Assembly (NCBI GenBank): GCA_900542825.1
Contig: UQOY01000001.1
Span: 124,001-188,000, forward strand
Direction: 5' to 3'
From: an uncultured Collinsella sp.
GTDB taxonomy: Bacteria; Actinomycetota; Coriobacteriia; Coriobacteriales; Coriobacteriaceae
Length of the DNA stretch: 64,000 nucleotides
The notes under the pieces: model-generated
The model's database searches: none
What the model was told of the DNA's origin: nothing
What the model saw: the letters and a program-made list of their open reading frames with translations, nothing else
Position numbers and translations under genes: made by a program
Shown here: positions 24,456-32,762 of the stretch, piece after piece
Layout: each line of letters opens with the position of its first letter
Numbering within the stretch: the stretch's first letter is position 1

Positions 24456-25898
24456 CTATCGACCTCCCTGCAAAGCGGCATCATCGCGCATGAGCTCGGC
24501 CAGCGCCTCGCGATCGATACGCAGGGCATCGCCGCCCGCCGGGTCGAGCGAATCGGCCTGTCCGGCGAGATCTTTGGCCTGCTTGCGCTCCGCGCGGGAA
24601 AGCCCCCGCTCGCGGTACTTTTGCGAGTGTGCCGTGTACATGTTGATAAACAGGATGACCAAGAAGCTAAAGGCGATCACGACGACAACCCAAAAGAGGG
24701 CCACCGACGTGTTGCCGCCCATCCACTCAAAGTAGATGGCGATGGGGATGGTCTGGGTAATGCCGGCGTAGTTGCCCGCAAAGAACAGGGTGCAGCCAAA
24801 CTCGCCCATGGCACGCGCGAAGGCGAGCACCGTGCCGGCGGCAATCGAGGGCCAGCCAAGCGGCATCATAAGCTTGGTAAAGATGCGATGCTCGGACCAG
24901 CCAAGCGTGCGCGCCGCATCGAGCATCTGCGTGTCGAGGCTCTCGAAAGCTCCGAGCGCCGTGCGGTAGACCAGCGGAAACGACACTACCACGGCAGAGA
25001 TCACCGCCGCCGGCCACGTAAAGACGATCGAGACGCCGTGCGCGATAAGCCACCGACCGACCCCGGTCGAGCGGCCAAACAGCATGAGGAGCAGAAAGCC
25101 GCACACCGTAGGCGGCAGCACCATAGGAATCGTAAAGACCGAGTCGAGCAGGCCCTTGATGCGACTCGAGGTACCCATAGTCTTCCACGCGGCAAACAGG
25201 CCCAGTGCAAAGGCAATCACCAGGGCGAGGCCGCTCGTTTTGATAGACACCCAAAACGGGCGATAGTCGATGTCGCCCAAAAAGGAAGTCAGAGAGGTCA
25301 AGGGCCCCTGCTCATCCCGCAACACGACAGACGATGCCTCTACCATTTGAGCGCTATCAAGCCAACGCGCGCCGCCCTTGGCATCACCCGAGGCCGATGC
25401 AATCACCACATAGCGGTCCCCATCCGCACCGCGCTCGTCAAAGCCATAGGTATACCCGCCGGCGTCAAACGTTGTTTCCGCCGTGACATACCAAGGAAGA
25501 TCCACGTCCCCTAGCTGCGCACCTCCCATGCAGTTTACGCTGTCGAGCTCACAGACGAGGGCCTTGAGACCCGATACGCACTCGTTGTCCTGCGGATCCA
25601 ATCCATACTTCTCGACCGCCTTGGGCGATATCCACACCACAACGCGATCGGCAGCAGGCACCACTACCAGGTCCACGTCCTCGTCAACGGGAAACCGGTA
25701 GCCCTCAGGCTGGCCCTCCATGGCACGAGCGGTCCCCTTGGCCAACCGCTCAAAACCCTCGATCCCATAGGAAAGCCCATGAGCGGTCGCAGCAACCTGG
25801 GCCCCGTCCTCAACGTCCCCAGCAAACGCAAATCCCGGCACCCAGCAAAGCGCGAAGGTCAAAGCACAGGTGACAAGCATGCGGAATCTATTAAGCAC
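24456..25898 (-). CDS. modB: Molybdate permease ModB with N-terminal extracytoplasmic domain
   Basis: A 480-residue protein, about twice the size of typical ModB. A signal peptide (N-R-F-R, hydrophobic core, A-F-A cleavage site) is followed by about 185 residues of unrecognised soluble domain, expected outside the cell. The permease begins near residue 215, with five to six transmembrane segments and the EAA-type loop (L-D-A-A-R-T-L-G-W-S). A charged 45-residue cytoplasmic tail ends it. The GTG start at 25898 has GGAG 6 bases upstream and gives a proper signal peptide; a GTG 23 codons earlier overlaps the modA end. Confidence 0.87.
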   Translation of the reverse strand: MLNRFRMLVTCALTFALCWVPGFAFAGDVEDGAQVAATAHGLSYGIEGFERLAKGTARAMEGQPEGYRFPVDEDVDLVVVPAADRVVVWISPKAVEKYGLDPQDNECVSGLKALVCELDSVNCMGGAQLGDVDLPWYVTAETTFDAGGYTYGFDERGADGDRYVVIASASGDAKGGARWLDSAQMVEASSVVLRDEQGPLTSLTSFLGDIDYRPFWVSIKTSGLALVIAFALGLFAAWKTMGTSSRIKGLLDSVFTIPMVLPPTVCGFLLLMLFGRSTGVGRWLIAHGVSIVFTWPAAVISAVVVSFPLVYRTALGAFESLDTQMLDAARTLGWSEHRIFTKLMMPLGWPSIAAGTVLAFARAMGEFGCTLFFAGNYAGITQTIPIAIYFEWMGGNTSVALFWVVVVIAFSFLVILFINMYTAHSQKYRERGLSRAERKQAKDLAGQADSLDPAGGDALRIDREALAELMRDDAALQGGR

Positions 25899-25966
25899 GA
25901 AAAGCTCCAAGCGAATACAAGGACGGAGTGAAAAACAAAACGATGGAATTATCGCGCCAAGCCGCA

Positions 25967-26839
25967 CTACTCGGAAAGCTCAAAGCCGTACTTAGCCCAA
26001 ATCTTCTGGGCTTTCTTGTTGGTCAGGCAGAAGTCGATAAACGCCTTGGCCTCGTCGGCGTGCTCGGAGCTCTCGGCAACGGCACCCGGATACACGATGG
26101 GCTTGTGCGAATCCTCGGAGCACACGAAGGCCTCCTCGATGCCGTCGTAGCGGAAGATATCGGAGCTGTAGACAAAACCGGCCACGCAGTCGCCTGTAGA
26201 GACGTAGGCGGCAGCGGTGCCGACCTTATCGGCCAGTGCGACCTTGTCGGCGATCTCGGGAGCATACTCGCCGTCGTCGCCCTCGATGCCGGTGTAGAGG
26301 CCCACGGAGGCCAGGGCCTGGTTAGCGTACTTGCCGGCGGGAACGGTCTTGGCGTCGCCAATGGCAATCATGCCTTCCAGGTTCGCAACGTCGGCAATGG
26401 CCTCGACCTTGGTGTCGGAGCCCTCGGCGCGAATGATCACGAGGTCGTTGACGAACATATCCTCACGCGTGTCGGCATCGACGAGCCCGGCGGCCTCGGC
26501 ATCGTCCATGGTGCCCTTGGAGGCTGTGATGAGCACGTCGACCGTGGCGCCGGCACGCATCTGCTCGACAAGGTCGCCGGACGCTTTGAACTGCGTGTCG
26601 GCAAACGTGGTACCGGTCTGGTCAGTGTAGAGCTTCTGAACCTCGGGCAGAGCCTTCTCGAGAGAGTTGGCAGCGAAGACCTGAAGCTCAACAGCCTTCT
26701 TGGACGAAATCTTGGCGGAGCCGGCATCGGATCCGGCCGGCTCGGACGCCTTGCTGCCCGAGCAGCCGGCAAGACCAAGGCCGGCAGCGGCGACAGCAGA
26801 AAGCGAGACGAATCCGCGGCGAGAAACCATATCGAACAT
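25967..26839 (-). CDS. modA: Molybdate-binding lipoprotein ModA
   Basis: A 290-residue solute-binding protein. The N-terminus has a twin-Arg-like R-R-G-F-V, a hydrophobic stretch and a lipobox L-A-G-C, so it is probably a lipoprotein. The ModA pattern is visible: F-A-A-N-S-L near the mature start, then a T-A-S-K-G region and a V-P-A-G-K-Y-A segment. AAAGGG precedes the ATG at 26839. It is the first gene of modABC; 68 bp separate it from modB. Confidence 0.92.
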   Translation of the reverse strand: MFDMVSRRGFVSLSAVAAAGLGLAGCSGSKASEPAGSDAGSAKISSKKAVELQVFAANSLEKALPEVQKLYTDQTGTTFADTQFKASGDLVEQMRAGATVDVLITASKGTMDDAEAAGLVDADTREDMFVNDLVIIRAEGSDTKVEAIADVANLEGMIAIGDAKTVPAGKYANQALASVGLYTGIEGDDGEYAPEIADKVALADKVGTAAAYVSTGDCVAGFVYSSDIFRYDGIEEAFVCSEDSHKPIVYPGAVAESSEHADEAKAFIDFCLTNKKAQKIWAKYGFELSE

Positions 26840-26996
26840 GTTCAACCCTTTCGAAGGCTACACCCGGGCGCTCCGCCGCGAGCTTTGTTCTGTTACTAGA
26901 TTATACTTTTACGCGAATAATGTTTATGATAAATCTCTCTCGCCTGATAATTTTCTTTTACCAATAACCACGAGACGGCCCGCACTGTCGCTGCAT

Positions 26997-27030
26997 AAAA
27001 AGGCGGAGCAGCCCGTAAGGTTACTCCGCC
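26997..27030 (-). terminator. Terminator of moeA-mogA
   Basis: On the minus strand GGCGGAG and CTCCGCC (27002-27008 with 27024-27030) form a stem followed by TTTTTAT, 14 bp after the mogA stop. Confidence 0.8.
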
Positions 27031-27043
27031 GCAGGTAATGCGC

Positions 27044-27523
27044 TTATTTGGCATGCCCGCCGCCCGCCGTCATTTGGGCCGCATGCTCCAGCTGGTCGCT
27101 CACGGCCTCCCAGCTTTCGCGGGCCGCTTTCGTGGATCCCGGAAAGTTGATGACAAGCGTATACCCACGCTGCATGCACACGGCACGCGAGAGCATGGCA
27201 CGGCGCGTCTTAGTCATGGAGTAGGCACGGATTGCCTCGGCAATGCCCGGCACATCGCGGTCGCAGACGGCACGCGTCGCCTCGGGTGTCACATCGCGCA
27301 TCGAAAGACCCGTGCCGCCGCAGGTGAGCACGACATTGGCGTGGCACTCATCGGCAGCTTCCACGATGGCATCACCGATTTCGCTGGCGTCGTCGCGCAC
27401 GACCACATGCGAGGCGACCGTCCAGCCCTGCGCCACGATGAGTTCCTCGAGCGCAGCACCCGCCTCGTCCTGGGCAAGGTCGCGCGTATCCGAGCACGTC
27501 ACAATCGAAATCTTCAAGTCCAT
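27044..27523 (-). CDS. mogA: Molybdopterin adenylyltransferase, MogA/MoaB family
   Basis: A 159-residue MoCF-domain protein that adenylylates molybdopterin before molybdenum insertion by MoeA. The family motif T-C-G-G-T-G-L-S and the D-V-T-P-E-A segment are present. AGGAGG precedes the ATG at 27523; an upstream in-frame start would overlap moeA. It follows moeA by 10 bp. MogA and MoaB cannot be separated with certainty by eye. Confidence 0.88.
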   Translation of the reverse strand: MDLKISIVTCSDTRDLAQDEAGAALEELIVAQGWTVASHVVVRDDASEIGDAIVEAADECHANVVLTCGGTGLSMRDVTPEATRAVCDRDVPGIAEAIRAYSMTKTRRAMLSRAVCMQRGYTLVINFPGSTKAARESWEAVSDQLEHAAQMTAGGGHAK

Positions 27524-27533
27524 AGCATTCCTC

Positions 27534-28796
27534 CTATAGCACCGTTCCCTCAGGCAGGTCGATGCGCACAACGTCCACGATATCTCCCGCCTTGAGCTCG
27601 CACGGCCCTTCGTCAATACGCAGCAGACAGTTGGCCCGCTGCATCGTGCCGAGCAGCGCCGAATTCTGCGTCTTGGCCTCGGTCACCAACAGCTCACCGG
27701 TCTCGGGATCACGCAAAACCGTGGCACGATCGAAGAAGCGTCGATCCTGGCGCTTCTTCACGCCGTGCGTCAATATCGCCTGCTGCGCGGGACGCGTACC
27801 CTCGGCAAAGCCGCGCATCTTGCGGATCGCGGGGCGGGCGAGCATCTCAAAGCCCACATACGCCGCCGCGGGATTGCCCGAAAGCCCCAAATACGGCTTG
27901 CCCCCGAGCAGGCCAAACGTGATGGCCTTGCCCGGACGCATCGAGATGCGATCAAAGAGCACCTCGCCCTCGCGCCGGACGAGCGCCGTCACATAGTCGT
28001 AATCGCCCGCCGAGGCACCGCCGCTCGTAATGACAAAATCGCACTCCTGCACGGCACGATGTACCAGCTCGGCAATCACCTGCTCATCATCGGGCGCAAT
28101 GCCAAAGAACACCGGCTCGGCGCCGGCATCGAGCGCTTCGGCCATCAGCGCCGAGGAGTTGGAATCGCGAATCTGACCGCGCGCCGGCAGTTCACCCGGC
28201 GCGACCAGCTCCGTGCCCAGCGAGATAATGCCCACGCGCGGAGCGGCATGGACCTTCACGCTCGCGTAACCAGCGCTTGCCAGCAGGCCAGCACCGGCCG
28301 GGGCCACAACCTCGCCGGCGCGCATCACGACGTCGCCGGCATGGGCCTCCTCGGCGGCAGAGCGAACGTTCTCCCCCACCTTGGCAGGCGTCGAGAAGCT
28401 CACGTGTGAGCCCTCGTTGCCATCGCCGTCAAGCACCTCGACGATCTCGTATTTCACCACGGCATCCGCACCCTCGGGCACTGGCGCGCCCGTCATGATG
28501 CGGACGGTCTCGCCCACGCCGATTGCGCCCTCAAACACATGGCCCGCGGCCTCGTGCCCCACGACAGAAAGCGTCACGGGCGCATCGGTGGACGCTTTGG
28601 CGAGGTCGGCGGCACGCACGGCATATCCATCCATAGCGCTGTTGGCAAACGGCGAGATGTCGATATCGGCCGTGGCGTCCTCGGCAAGGGGAAGACCGGC
28701 CGCCTGCCATACCGGGATCTCGACGGCATCGGTCGGAGCAACGTGCGACAGAACAATCGACTGCGCGTCCTCCAGCGGAATGAGTTTCTCTGCCAT
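27534..28796 (-). CDS. moeA: Molybdopterin molybdenumtransferase MoeA
   Basis: A 420-residue protein inserting molybdenum into adenylylated molybdopterin. Domain motifs are in order: N-S-A-M-D-G-Y-A-V near residue 52, R-I-M-T-G-A-P-V-P, then the MoCF core with T-S-G-G-A-S-A-G-D-Y-D and L-S-G-N-P-A-A-A-Y-V. GAGGTG precedes the ATG at 28796; the GTG two codons earlier is too near. Together with mogA and modABC it completes late cofactor synthesis; moaA-E are not in this window. Confidence 0.94.
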   Translation of the reverse strand: MAEKLIPLEDAQSIVLSHVAPTDAVEIPVWQAAGLPLAEDATADIDISPFANSAMDGYAVRAADLAKASTDAPVTLSVVGHEAAGHVFEGAIGVGETVRIMTGAPVPEGADAVVKYEIVEVLDGDGNEGSHVSFSTPAKVGENVRSAAEEAHAGDVVMRAGEVVAPAGAGLLASAGYASVKVHAAPRVGIISLGTELVAPGELPARGQIRDSNSSALMAEALDAGAEPVFFGIAPDDEQVIAELVHRAVQECDFVITSGGASAGDYDYVTALVRREGEVLFDRISMRPGKAITFGLLGGKPYLGLSGNPAAAYVGFEMLARPAIRKMRGFAEGTRPAQQAILTHGVKKRQDRRFFDRATVLRDPETGELLVTEAKTQNSALLGTMQRANCLLRIDEGPCELKAGDIVDVVRIDLPEGTVL

Positions 28797-28971
28797 ATGC
28801 ACCTCTTAATGCCACAGCGCACAACAGGAGCGCCGATTCTTTATGCTTGTCTCAGTATAATCCCCCGACGCACGACCGCGACTCGGCCTATACCCGCAAA
28901 TACACCTGTCGGTTGCAAGCCGCGAAACAGAATGGAAACCAACCCACCGGCTCGTCGCGTTTACCGCGTTT

Positions 28972-28977
28972 TATAAT
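28972..28977 (+). promoter_or_regulatory. Probable -10 box of the CLC gene
   Basis: A perfect TATAAT lies 30 bp before the ATG at 29007. The -35 region is not recognisable. No fluoride riboswitch signature was seen between it and the gene. Confidence 0.45.
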
Positions 28978-29006
28978 GCTTGCGTTGCAACCTAAAAGAG
29001 GAACGT

Positions 29007-30428
29007 ATGGCTCATAACGACAAACCCGAAAGCGCAAACGAGGCGCAGGATCATTCCCAGTCACTCGACGACGGCGGCTTTTTCTCCCTTAATGACGTCA
29101 TCATGGCAGGCAGGCAACAGCTCACCCGCTCCGAGCATCTCTTGGCTGCCGACACGCGCCGCAACGCTCGCAACCTACTCGCGAGCGCCAAGTTGCTCGT
29201 GCTCGTCGTCATCGTCTCGCTCGCCATGGGCGTTGCCGCTTGGGCGTTTTTGGCCTCGCTGAATATCGCGACCGATTATCGCGAGCGCCATGCGTGGATC
29301 TACGCGCTGCTTCCCGTTGTGGGCATTGCCACCGCATGGGTGTACAAAAACCACGGCCTTGCCGCCAAACGCGGAAACAACCTGGTCATCGACTCCGCTC
29401 TGGGCACACGCCTCATCCATATGCGCATGGCCGTTCTCACCTTCGTCTGCTCCACGCTCACGCACCTGACAGGCGGCTCGGCCGGCCGTGAGGGCGCCGC
29501 GGTACAGATCGGCGGCACCATCGCCAGCAATGTTTCGAACCTCGCCCACCTCAAAAAGCATGACCACCACGACCTCATGCTCGCCGGCATCTCGTCGGCC
29601 TTTGGCGCCGTATTCGGTTCGCCCCTTGCCGGAGCTTTCTTTGGTATGGAAATGTGCTTTATCGGCAAGATCGACTACACCGCAGGTATCTACTGCCTGG
29701 TCGCCTCGTTTACCGGCTACTTTACATCACTCGCTCTGGGTACCGAGTACGAAGCGAATGTCATCGCCAGCGTTCCCGCCATGACGCCCAAAACGGTCAT
29801 TATCGTTGTTATCAGCGCCGTTTTCTTCGGCCTGACGGCACGCCTCTTTGCCTGGTCGGTCCGAACCGTCAAGAGCCTGTACGGTCGCTTTATCACCAAT
29901 TACCTCGTTCGCGCACTCATAGGCGCACTCGTGGTTTTGGCCGCCTATGCCCTCCTCGGCGCCTGGAACTACGCCGGCCTTTCCACGTGGCTTTCCGGCG
30001 CCGGATTTGCCGGCAACACCACCCTGGCGGACGCAGTCATCAAGTTGGTCGTCACAGCGCTTACCTTGGGCGCGGGCTTCCAAGGCGGCGAGGTCACGCC
30101 CCTGTTTGGCATCGGTGCGGCACTCGGTGGCTGGATCGGTTGCCTTACCGGGCTTGACCCCAGTTTTCTGGCGGCTCTCGGCATGCTCGGCGTGTTCTGC
30201 GCCGGCCTCAACGTGCCCATCACCACCTGCATGATGGCCATCGACCTGTTCCACGGCACGGCCGCCGGGTTCTTTGTCATCGTGGCCTTTATCAGCTATC
30301 TCGTCGGCGGCCACCGCGGCGTGTACCCCGCCCAGCGCATCATCTCACCCAAGCGCCGTTCGCTTATTGTGGATGAGGGCGGTACGGTAGCAGATGCTAT
30401 CGAACGCCACAACGACCTGATAGAGTAG
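29007..30428 (+). CDS. CLC-family anion transporter, possibly fluoride type
   Basis: A 473-residue CLC protein with about 10 to 12 membrane segments. The selectivity motifs read G-G-S-A-G-R-E-G-A-A-V-Q and G-F-Q-G-G-E-V-T-P-L-F. The G-R-E-G-x-A-V-Q form and G-G-E-V-T-P-L-F are typical of the CLC-F (EriC) fluoride/proton antiporter branch rather than the G-R-E-G-P chloride branch. A 50-residue soluble N-terminus precedes the first helix. AGAGGA lies upstream of the ATG at 29007; nine codons upstream of it look non-coding. Substrate is inferred from motifs only. Confidence 0.85.
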   Translation: MAHNDKPESANEAQDHSQSLDDGGFFSLNDVIMAGRQQLTRSEHLLAADTRRNARNLLASAKLLVLVVIVSLAMGVAAWAFLASLNIATDYRERHAWIYALLPVVGIATAWVYKNHGLAAKRGNNLVIDSALGTRLIHMRMAVLTFVCSTLTHLTGGSAGREGAAVQIGGTIASNVSNLAHLKKHDHHDLMLAGISSAFGAVFGSPLAGAFFGMEMCFIGKIDYTAGIYCLVASFTGYFTSLALGTEYEANVIASVPAMTPKTVIIVVISAVFFGLTARLFAWSVRTVKSLYGRFITNYLVRALIGALVVLAAYALLGAWNYAGLSTWLSGAGFAGNTTLADAVIKLVVTALTLGAGFQGGEVTPLFGIGAALGGWIGCLTGLDPSFLAALGMLGVFCAGLNVPITTCMMAIDLFHGTAAGFFVIVAFISYLVGGHRGVYPAQRIISPKRRSLIVDEGGTVADAIERHNDLIE

Positions 30429-30513
30429 ATGTAATAATCGCCGTGCAGCCACAATCGGGGAAATTCGAACCGGGCGCGACCGCACCGTCATGCCACACGC
30501 CGGGAGTCGCCCC

Positions 30514-31476
30514 ATGCACGCAACTGATTTTGGTCGCACGCTCATCATCGCCAACCCAGCCGCCCAGTCGGGTGCGGCGCGCGAAGTTGCCGAGCGCCTG
30601 CAACGCTTTTTGGATATGACTGCACGCGCATCCCAGTTTGACCTGGTGTTGACCGAGCGCATGGGACACGCCAAGGAGCTGGCCGCCCAGGCAACGGACT
30701 ATCACACCGTAATCGCACTCGGCGGCGACGGCGTAATCCACGAGGTCGTCAACGGGCTTATGACGCAAAAGGAGGACGCTCGCCCCGCTCTTGCCGTCCT
30801 GCCCGTGGGCTCCGGCAACGATTTTGCCCAGACACTCGGCATCGACGATTTCTCCGGCAAGGATTTTGGCGCGCTGCTCACCTGCGAGCTGCAGCGTCAG
30901 GACATCGGGCGCATTCGCTCTTGGAACCCCGCAAGCGGTAACGGCGAGGCTACCGTTGAGTACTACGACCAGACGCTTTCGGTCGGCATCGATGCCGCCA
31001 TCGGCCTTGGCACCACCGAGCTGCGCAAAAAGACCGGCTTGACGGGCGCTCCGCTCTACACCCTATCGGGACTTGAGCAGTTTGGCCTGCGCTATCGCAA
31101 CTACCCCATGACCATCAGCTTTGATCGCGCGCCCGCCGAGCGCGTGCGCGCGATTATCATGGCCATCCAGCTGGGCCCCACGTATGGCTCGGGCTATCAC
31201 ATCTGCCCCGATGCCGATCCCTGCGACGGCATGCTCGACGTCTGCTACGCATGCGGCCCTGTCCCTCGTGCGGTTGCCCTGCCTATGTTTCTTTCGGCCA
31301 AGGACGGCCACCATACCAAGTTGCCACCGGTTCGTATGCGCCGCTGCCGCCATGCCGAGCTCACCTTTGAGGAGCCAGACTACCCCATCCAGGCCGACGG
31401 CGAGCCCGTTGTCGCCTCGCGCATCGAAGTCGACGTCCTCGGCGGCGCCCTCCACGTCTGGCACCCCACCCGCTAG
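30514..31476 (+). CDS. Diacylglycerol kinase family lipid kinase
   Basis: A 320-residue DAGK-catalytic-domain protein (DgkB/YegS family). Visible are N-P-A-A near the start, the nucleotide-binding A-L-G-G-D-G-V-I-H-E and V-G-S-G-N-D-F-A. Such enzymes phosphorylate diacylglycerol or a related lipid so it can re-enter phospholipid synthesis. GGGAG precedes the ATG at 30514; an ATG at 30490 is less well placed. The exact lipid substrate is unknown. Confidence 0.87.
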   Translation: MHATDFGRTLIIANPAAQSGAAREVAERLQRFLDMTARASQFDLVLTERMGHAKELAAQATDYHTVIALGGDGVIHEVVNGLMTQKEDARPALAVLPVGSGNDFAQTLGIDDFSGKDFGALLTCELQRQDIGRIRSWNPASGNGEATVEYYDQTLSVGIDAAIGLGTTELRKKTGLTGAPLYTLSGLEQFGLRYRNYPMTISFDRAPAERVRAIIMAIQLGPTYGSGYHICPDADPCDGMLDVCYACGPVPRAVALPMFLSAKDGHHTKLPPVRMRRCRHAELTFEEPDYPIQADGEPVVASRIEVDVLGGALHVWHPTR

Positions 31477-31483
31477 CCACCCC

Positions 31484-31554
31484 TAAGTTGCGGTGAAATA
31501 GGGACTGTTTATGCAGGTAAAGCCGCAAAACAGTCCCTATTTCACCGCAACTTA
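31484..31554. repeat. Perfect 27-bp palindromic element, TTGCGGTGAAATA family
   Basis: The arms at 31484-31510 and 31528-31554 are perfectly complementary over 27 bp and enclose 17 bases. The left arm begins TAAGTTGCGGTGAAATA. It lies 8 bp after the lipid kinase stop and 9 bp before the end of the convergent release-factor-like gene, so it may be a shared terminator, although no T run flanks it. Confidence 0.93.
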
Positions 31555-31562
31555 TGAGGAGG

Positions 31563-31943
31563 CTATTCGTCGCTGCCCGGTTTGCGACGGTTGGCCTTTT
31601 TAATGGCGTTGAAGTGCTTATCATTGAGCCTGCGCTGGCGAGAGCGCTGAGGCACCTTGGTCTTTACGCGTCGGCGCGGTGGACGTCCGCGACGCCCAAG
31701 CTCAGCGCGCAGCTTACGCAGGCAGCTACTACGGTTTTGGAACTGACTGCGGCTCTCGCGCGCCGTCACGGTAATTCCCGAAGGGATATGTTTCATGCGC
31801 ACCGCTGAGTCCGTCGTGTTGACGCCTTGTCCGCCCGGACCCGTCGCGCGAAACACCTGCACCTCGCAATCGCGCGCCAACTCCTCGGCCGACATCTCGG
31901 CATAGCGCGCATACTCGCGCCATCCCATCTTGTTCTCATCCAT
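31563..31943 (-). CDS. Stand-alone GGQ release-factor-like protein
   Basis: A 126-residue protein with the peptidyl-tRNA hydrolysis motif in T-G-P-G-G-Q-G-V-N-T-T, then a basic C-terminal tail (K-K-A-N-R-R-K). It lacks the stop-codon-recognition domain of RF1/RF2. This is the layout of ArfB (YaeJ)-type and RF-H-like ribosome rescue factors, which release peptides on stalled ribosomes. The ATG at 31943 has GGGGAGGT upstream; an upstream frame extension runs through the xpt terminator. Rescue function is inferred. Confidence 0.82.
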   Translation of the reverse strand: MDENKMGWREYARYAEMSAEELARDCEVQVFRATGPGGQGVNTTDSAVRMKHIPSGITVTARESRSQFQNRSSCLRKLRAELGRRGRPPRRRVKTKVPQRSRQRRLNDKHFNAIKKANRRKPGSDE

Positions 31944-31964
31944 ATCAACACCTCCCCTCATACA

Positions 31965-31999
31965 AAAAATGTGACAAAGGGACGGTCCCTTTGTCACAT
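31965..31999 (-). terminator. 15-bp palindrome, terminator of xpt
   Basis: ATGTGACAAAGGGAC (31969-31983) pairs with GTCCCTTTGTCACAT (31985-31999). On the minus strand it is followed by a run of T residues and lies 27 bp past the xpt stop. A related sequence occurs at 40201-40232. Confidence 0.8.
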
Positions 32000-32026
32000 C
32001 ACATACCAATCGCTTTTGTTGCGCGC

Positions 32027-32605
32027 TTAGGCGAAGGTGATCTCGCCGGTCTCGCAGTCCATATCGGCGATACGGGCCAGGCTCTCGACGCGGAAGCCGC
32101 GCTCGCGGAGCTTATCGCCGCCGCCCTGGAAGCCCTTCTCCACGGCAATGCCGATGCCGGACACCTCGGCACCCGCAGCCTCGCAGATCTTGATAAGACC
32201 CTCGAGCGCGCAGCCGTTGGCCAAGAAGTCGTCGATGATCAGGACCTTGTCGCCCTCGGACAGGAAACGCTTGCCAACGATGACCGGGTACTCCTTTTGC
32301 TTGGTAAAGGAGTAGATGGTCGTGGCATACTGCTCGCCGTCGAGGTTGATGGACTGTGCCTTCTTGGCAAAGACCACCGGCACGCCGCCAAAATGCTGAG
32401 CCGCGATGCATGCCATGCCAATGCCCGAAGCCTCAATCGTCAGGATCTTGTTGATCTCGACACCCTCGAACAGACGGGCCCACTCGGCGCCCATGTGGTC
32501 GAACAGCTCAACGTCGCATTGGTGGTTGAGGAAGGCATCAACCTTAAGGACGTTACCGGCCTTTACGATGCCGTCATGGCGAATACGATCCTCAAGCTCC
32601 TGCAT
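32027..32605 (-). CDS. xpt: Xanthine phosphoribosyltransferase
   Basis: A 192-residue type I phosphoribosyltransferase converting xanthine and PRPP to XMP. The PRPP-binding loop V-L-I-I-D-D-F-L-A-N-G is present, together with the Xpt-type N-terminus (I-K-A/V-G-N-V-L-K-V-D-A-F-L-N-H-Q). Length equals the family norm. AAGGGG lies upstream of the ATG. No purine riboswitch was recognised in the 150 bp upstream. Confidence 0.94.
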   Translation of the reverse strand: MQELEDRIRHDGIVKAGNVLKVDAFLNHQCDVELFDHMGAEWARLFEGVEINKILTIEASGIGMACIAAQHFGGVPVVFAKKAQSINLDGEQYATTIYSFTKQKEYPVIVGKRFLSEGDKVLIIDDFLANGCALEGLIKICEAAGAEVSGIGIAVEKGFQGGGDKLRERGFRVESLARIADMDCETGEITFA

Positions 32606-32762
32606 GGCGCAACCCCTTCTCGCGGCAACGATACCGCGCGATTAATAAACGTTGTTCGATAGTCTACCACGGACCGACCCCCGCCCGTCCCACAAGCCGC
32701 ATCGCACCACAAACCAGTCTTTTTAGGACGGCGCGAATCGTGGCAGAAAGCCTCCCAACACG

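Noticed and set aside
28800..29006. Fluoride (crcB) riboswitch before the CLC gene
   Set aside because: Conserved pseudoknot sequences of the motif could not be found.
32606..32762. Purine riboswitch before xpt
   Set aside because: The conserved loop and junction sequences are absent.
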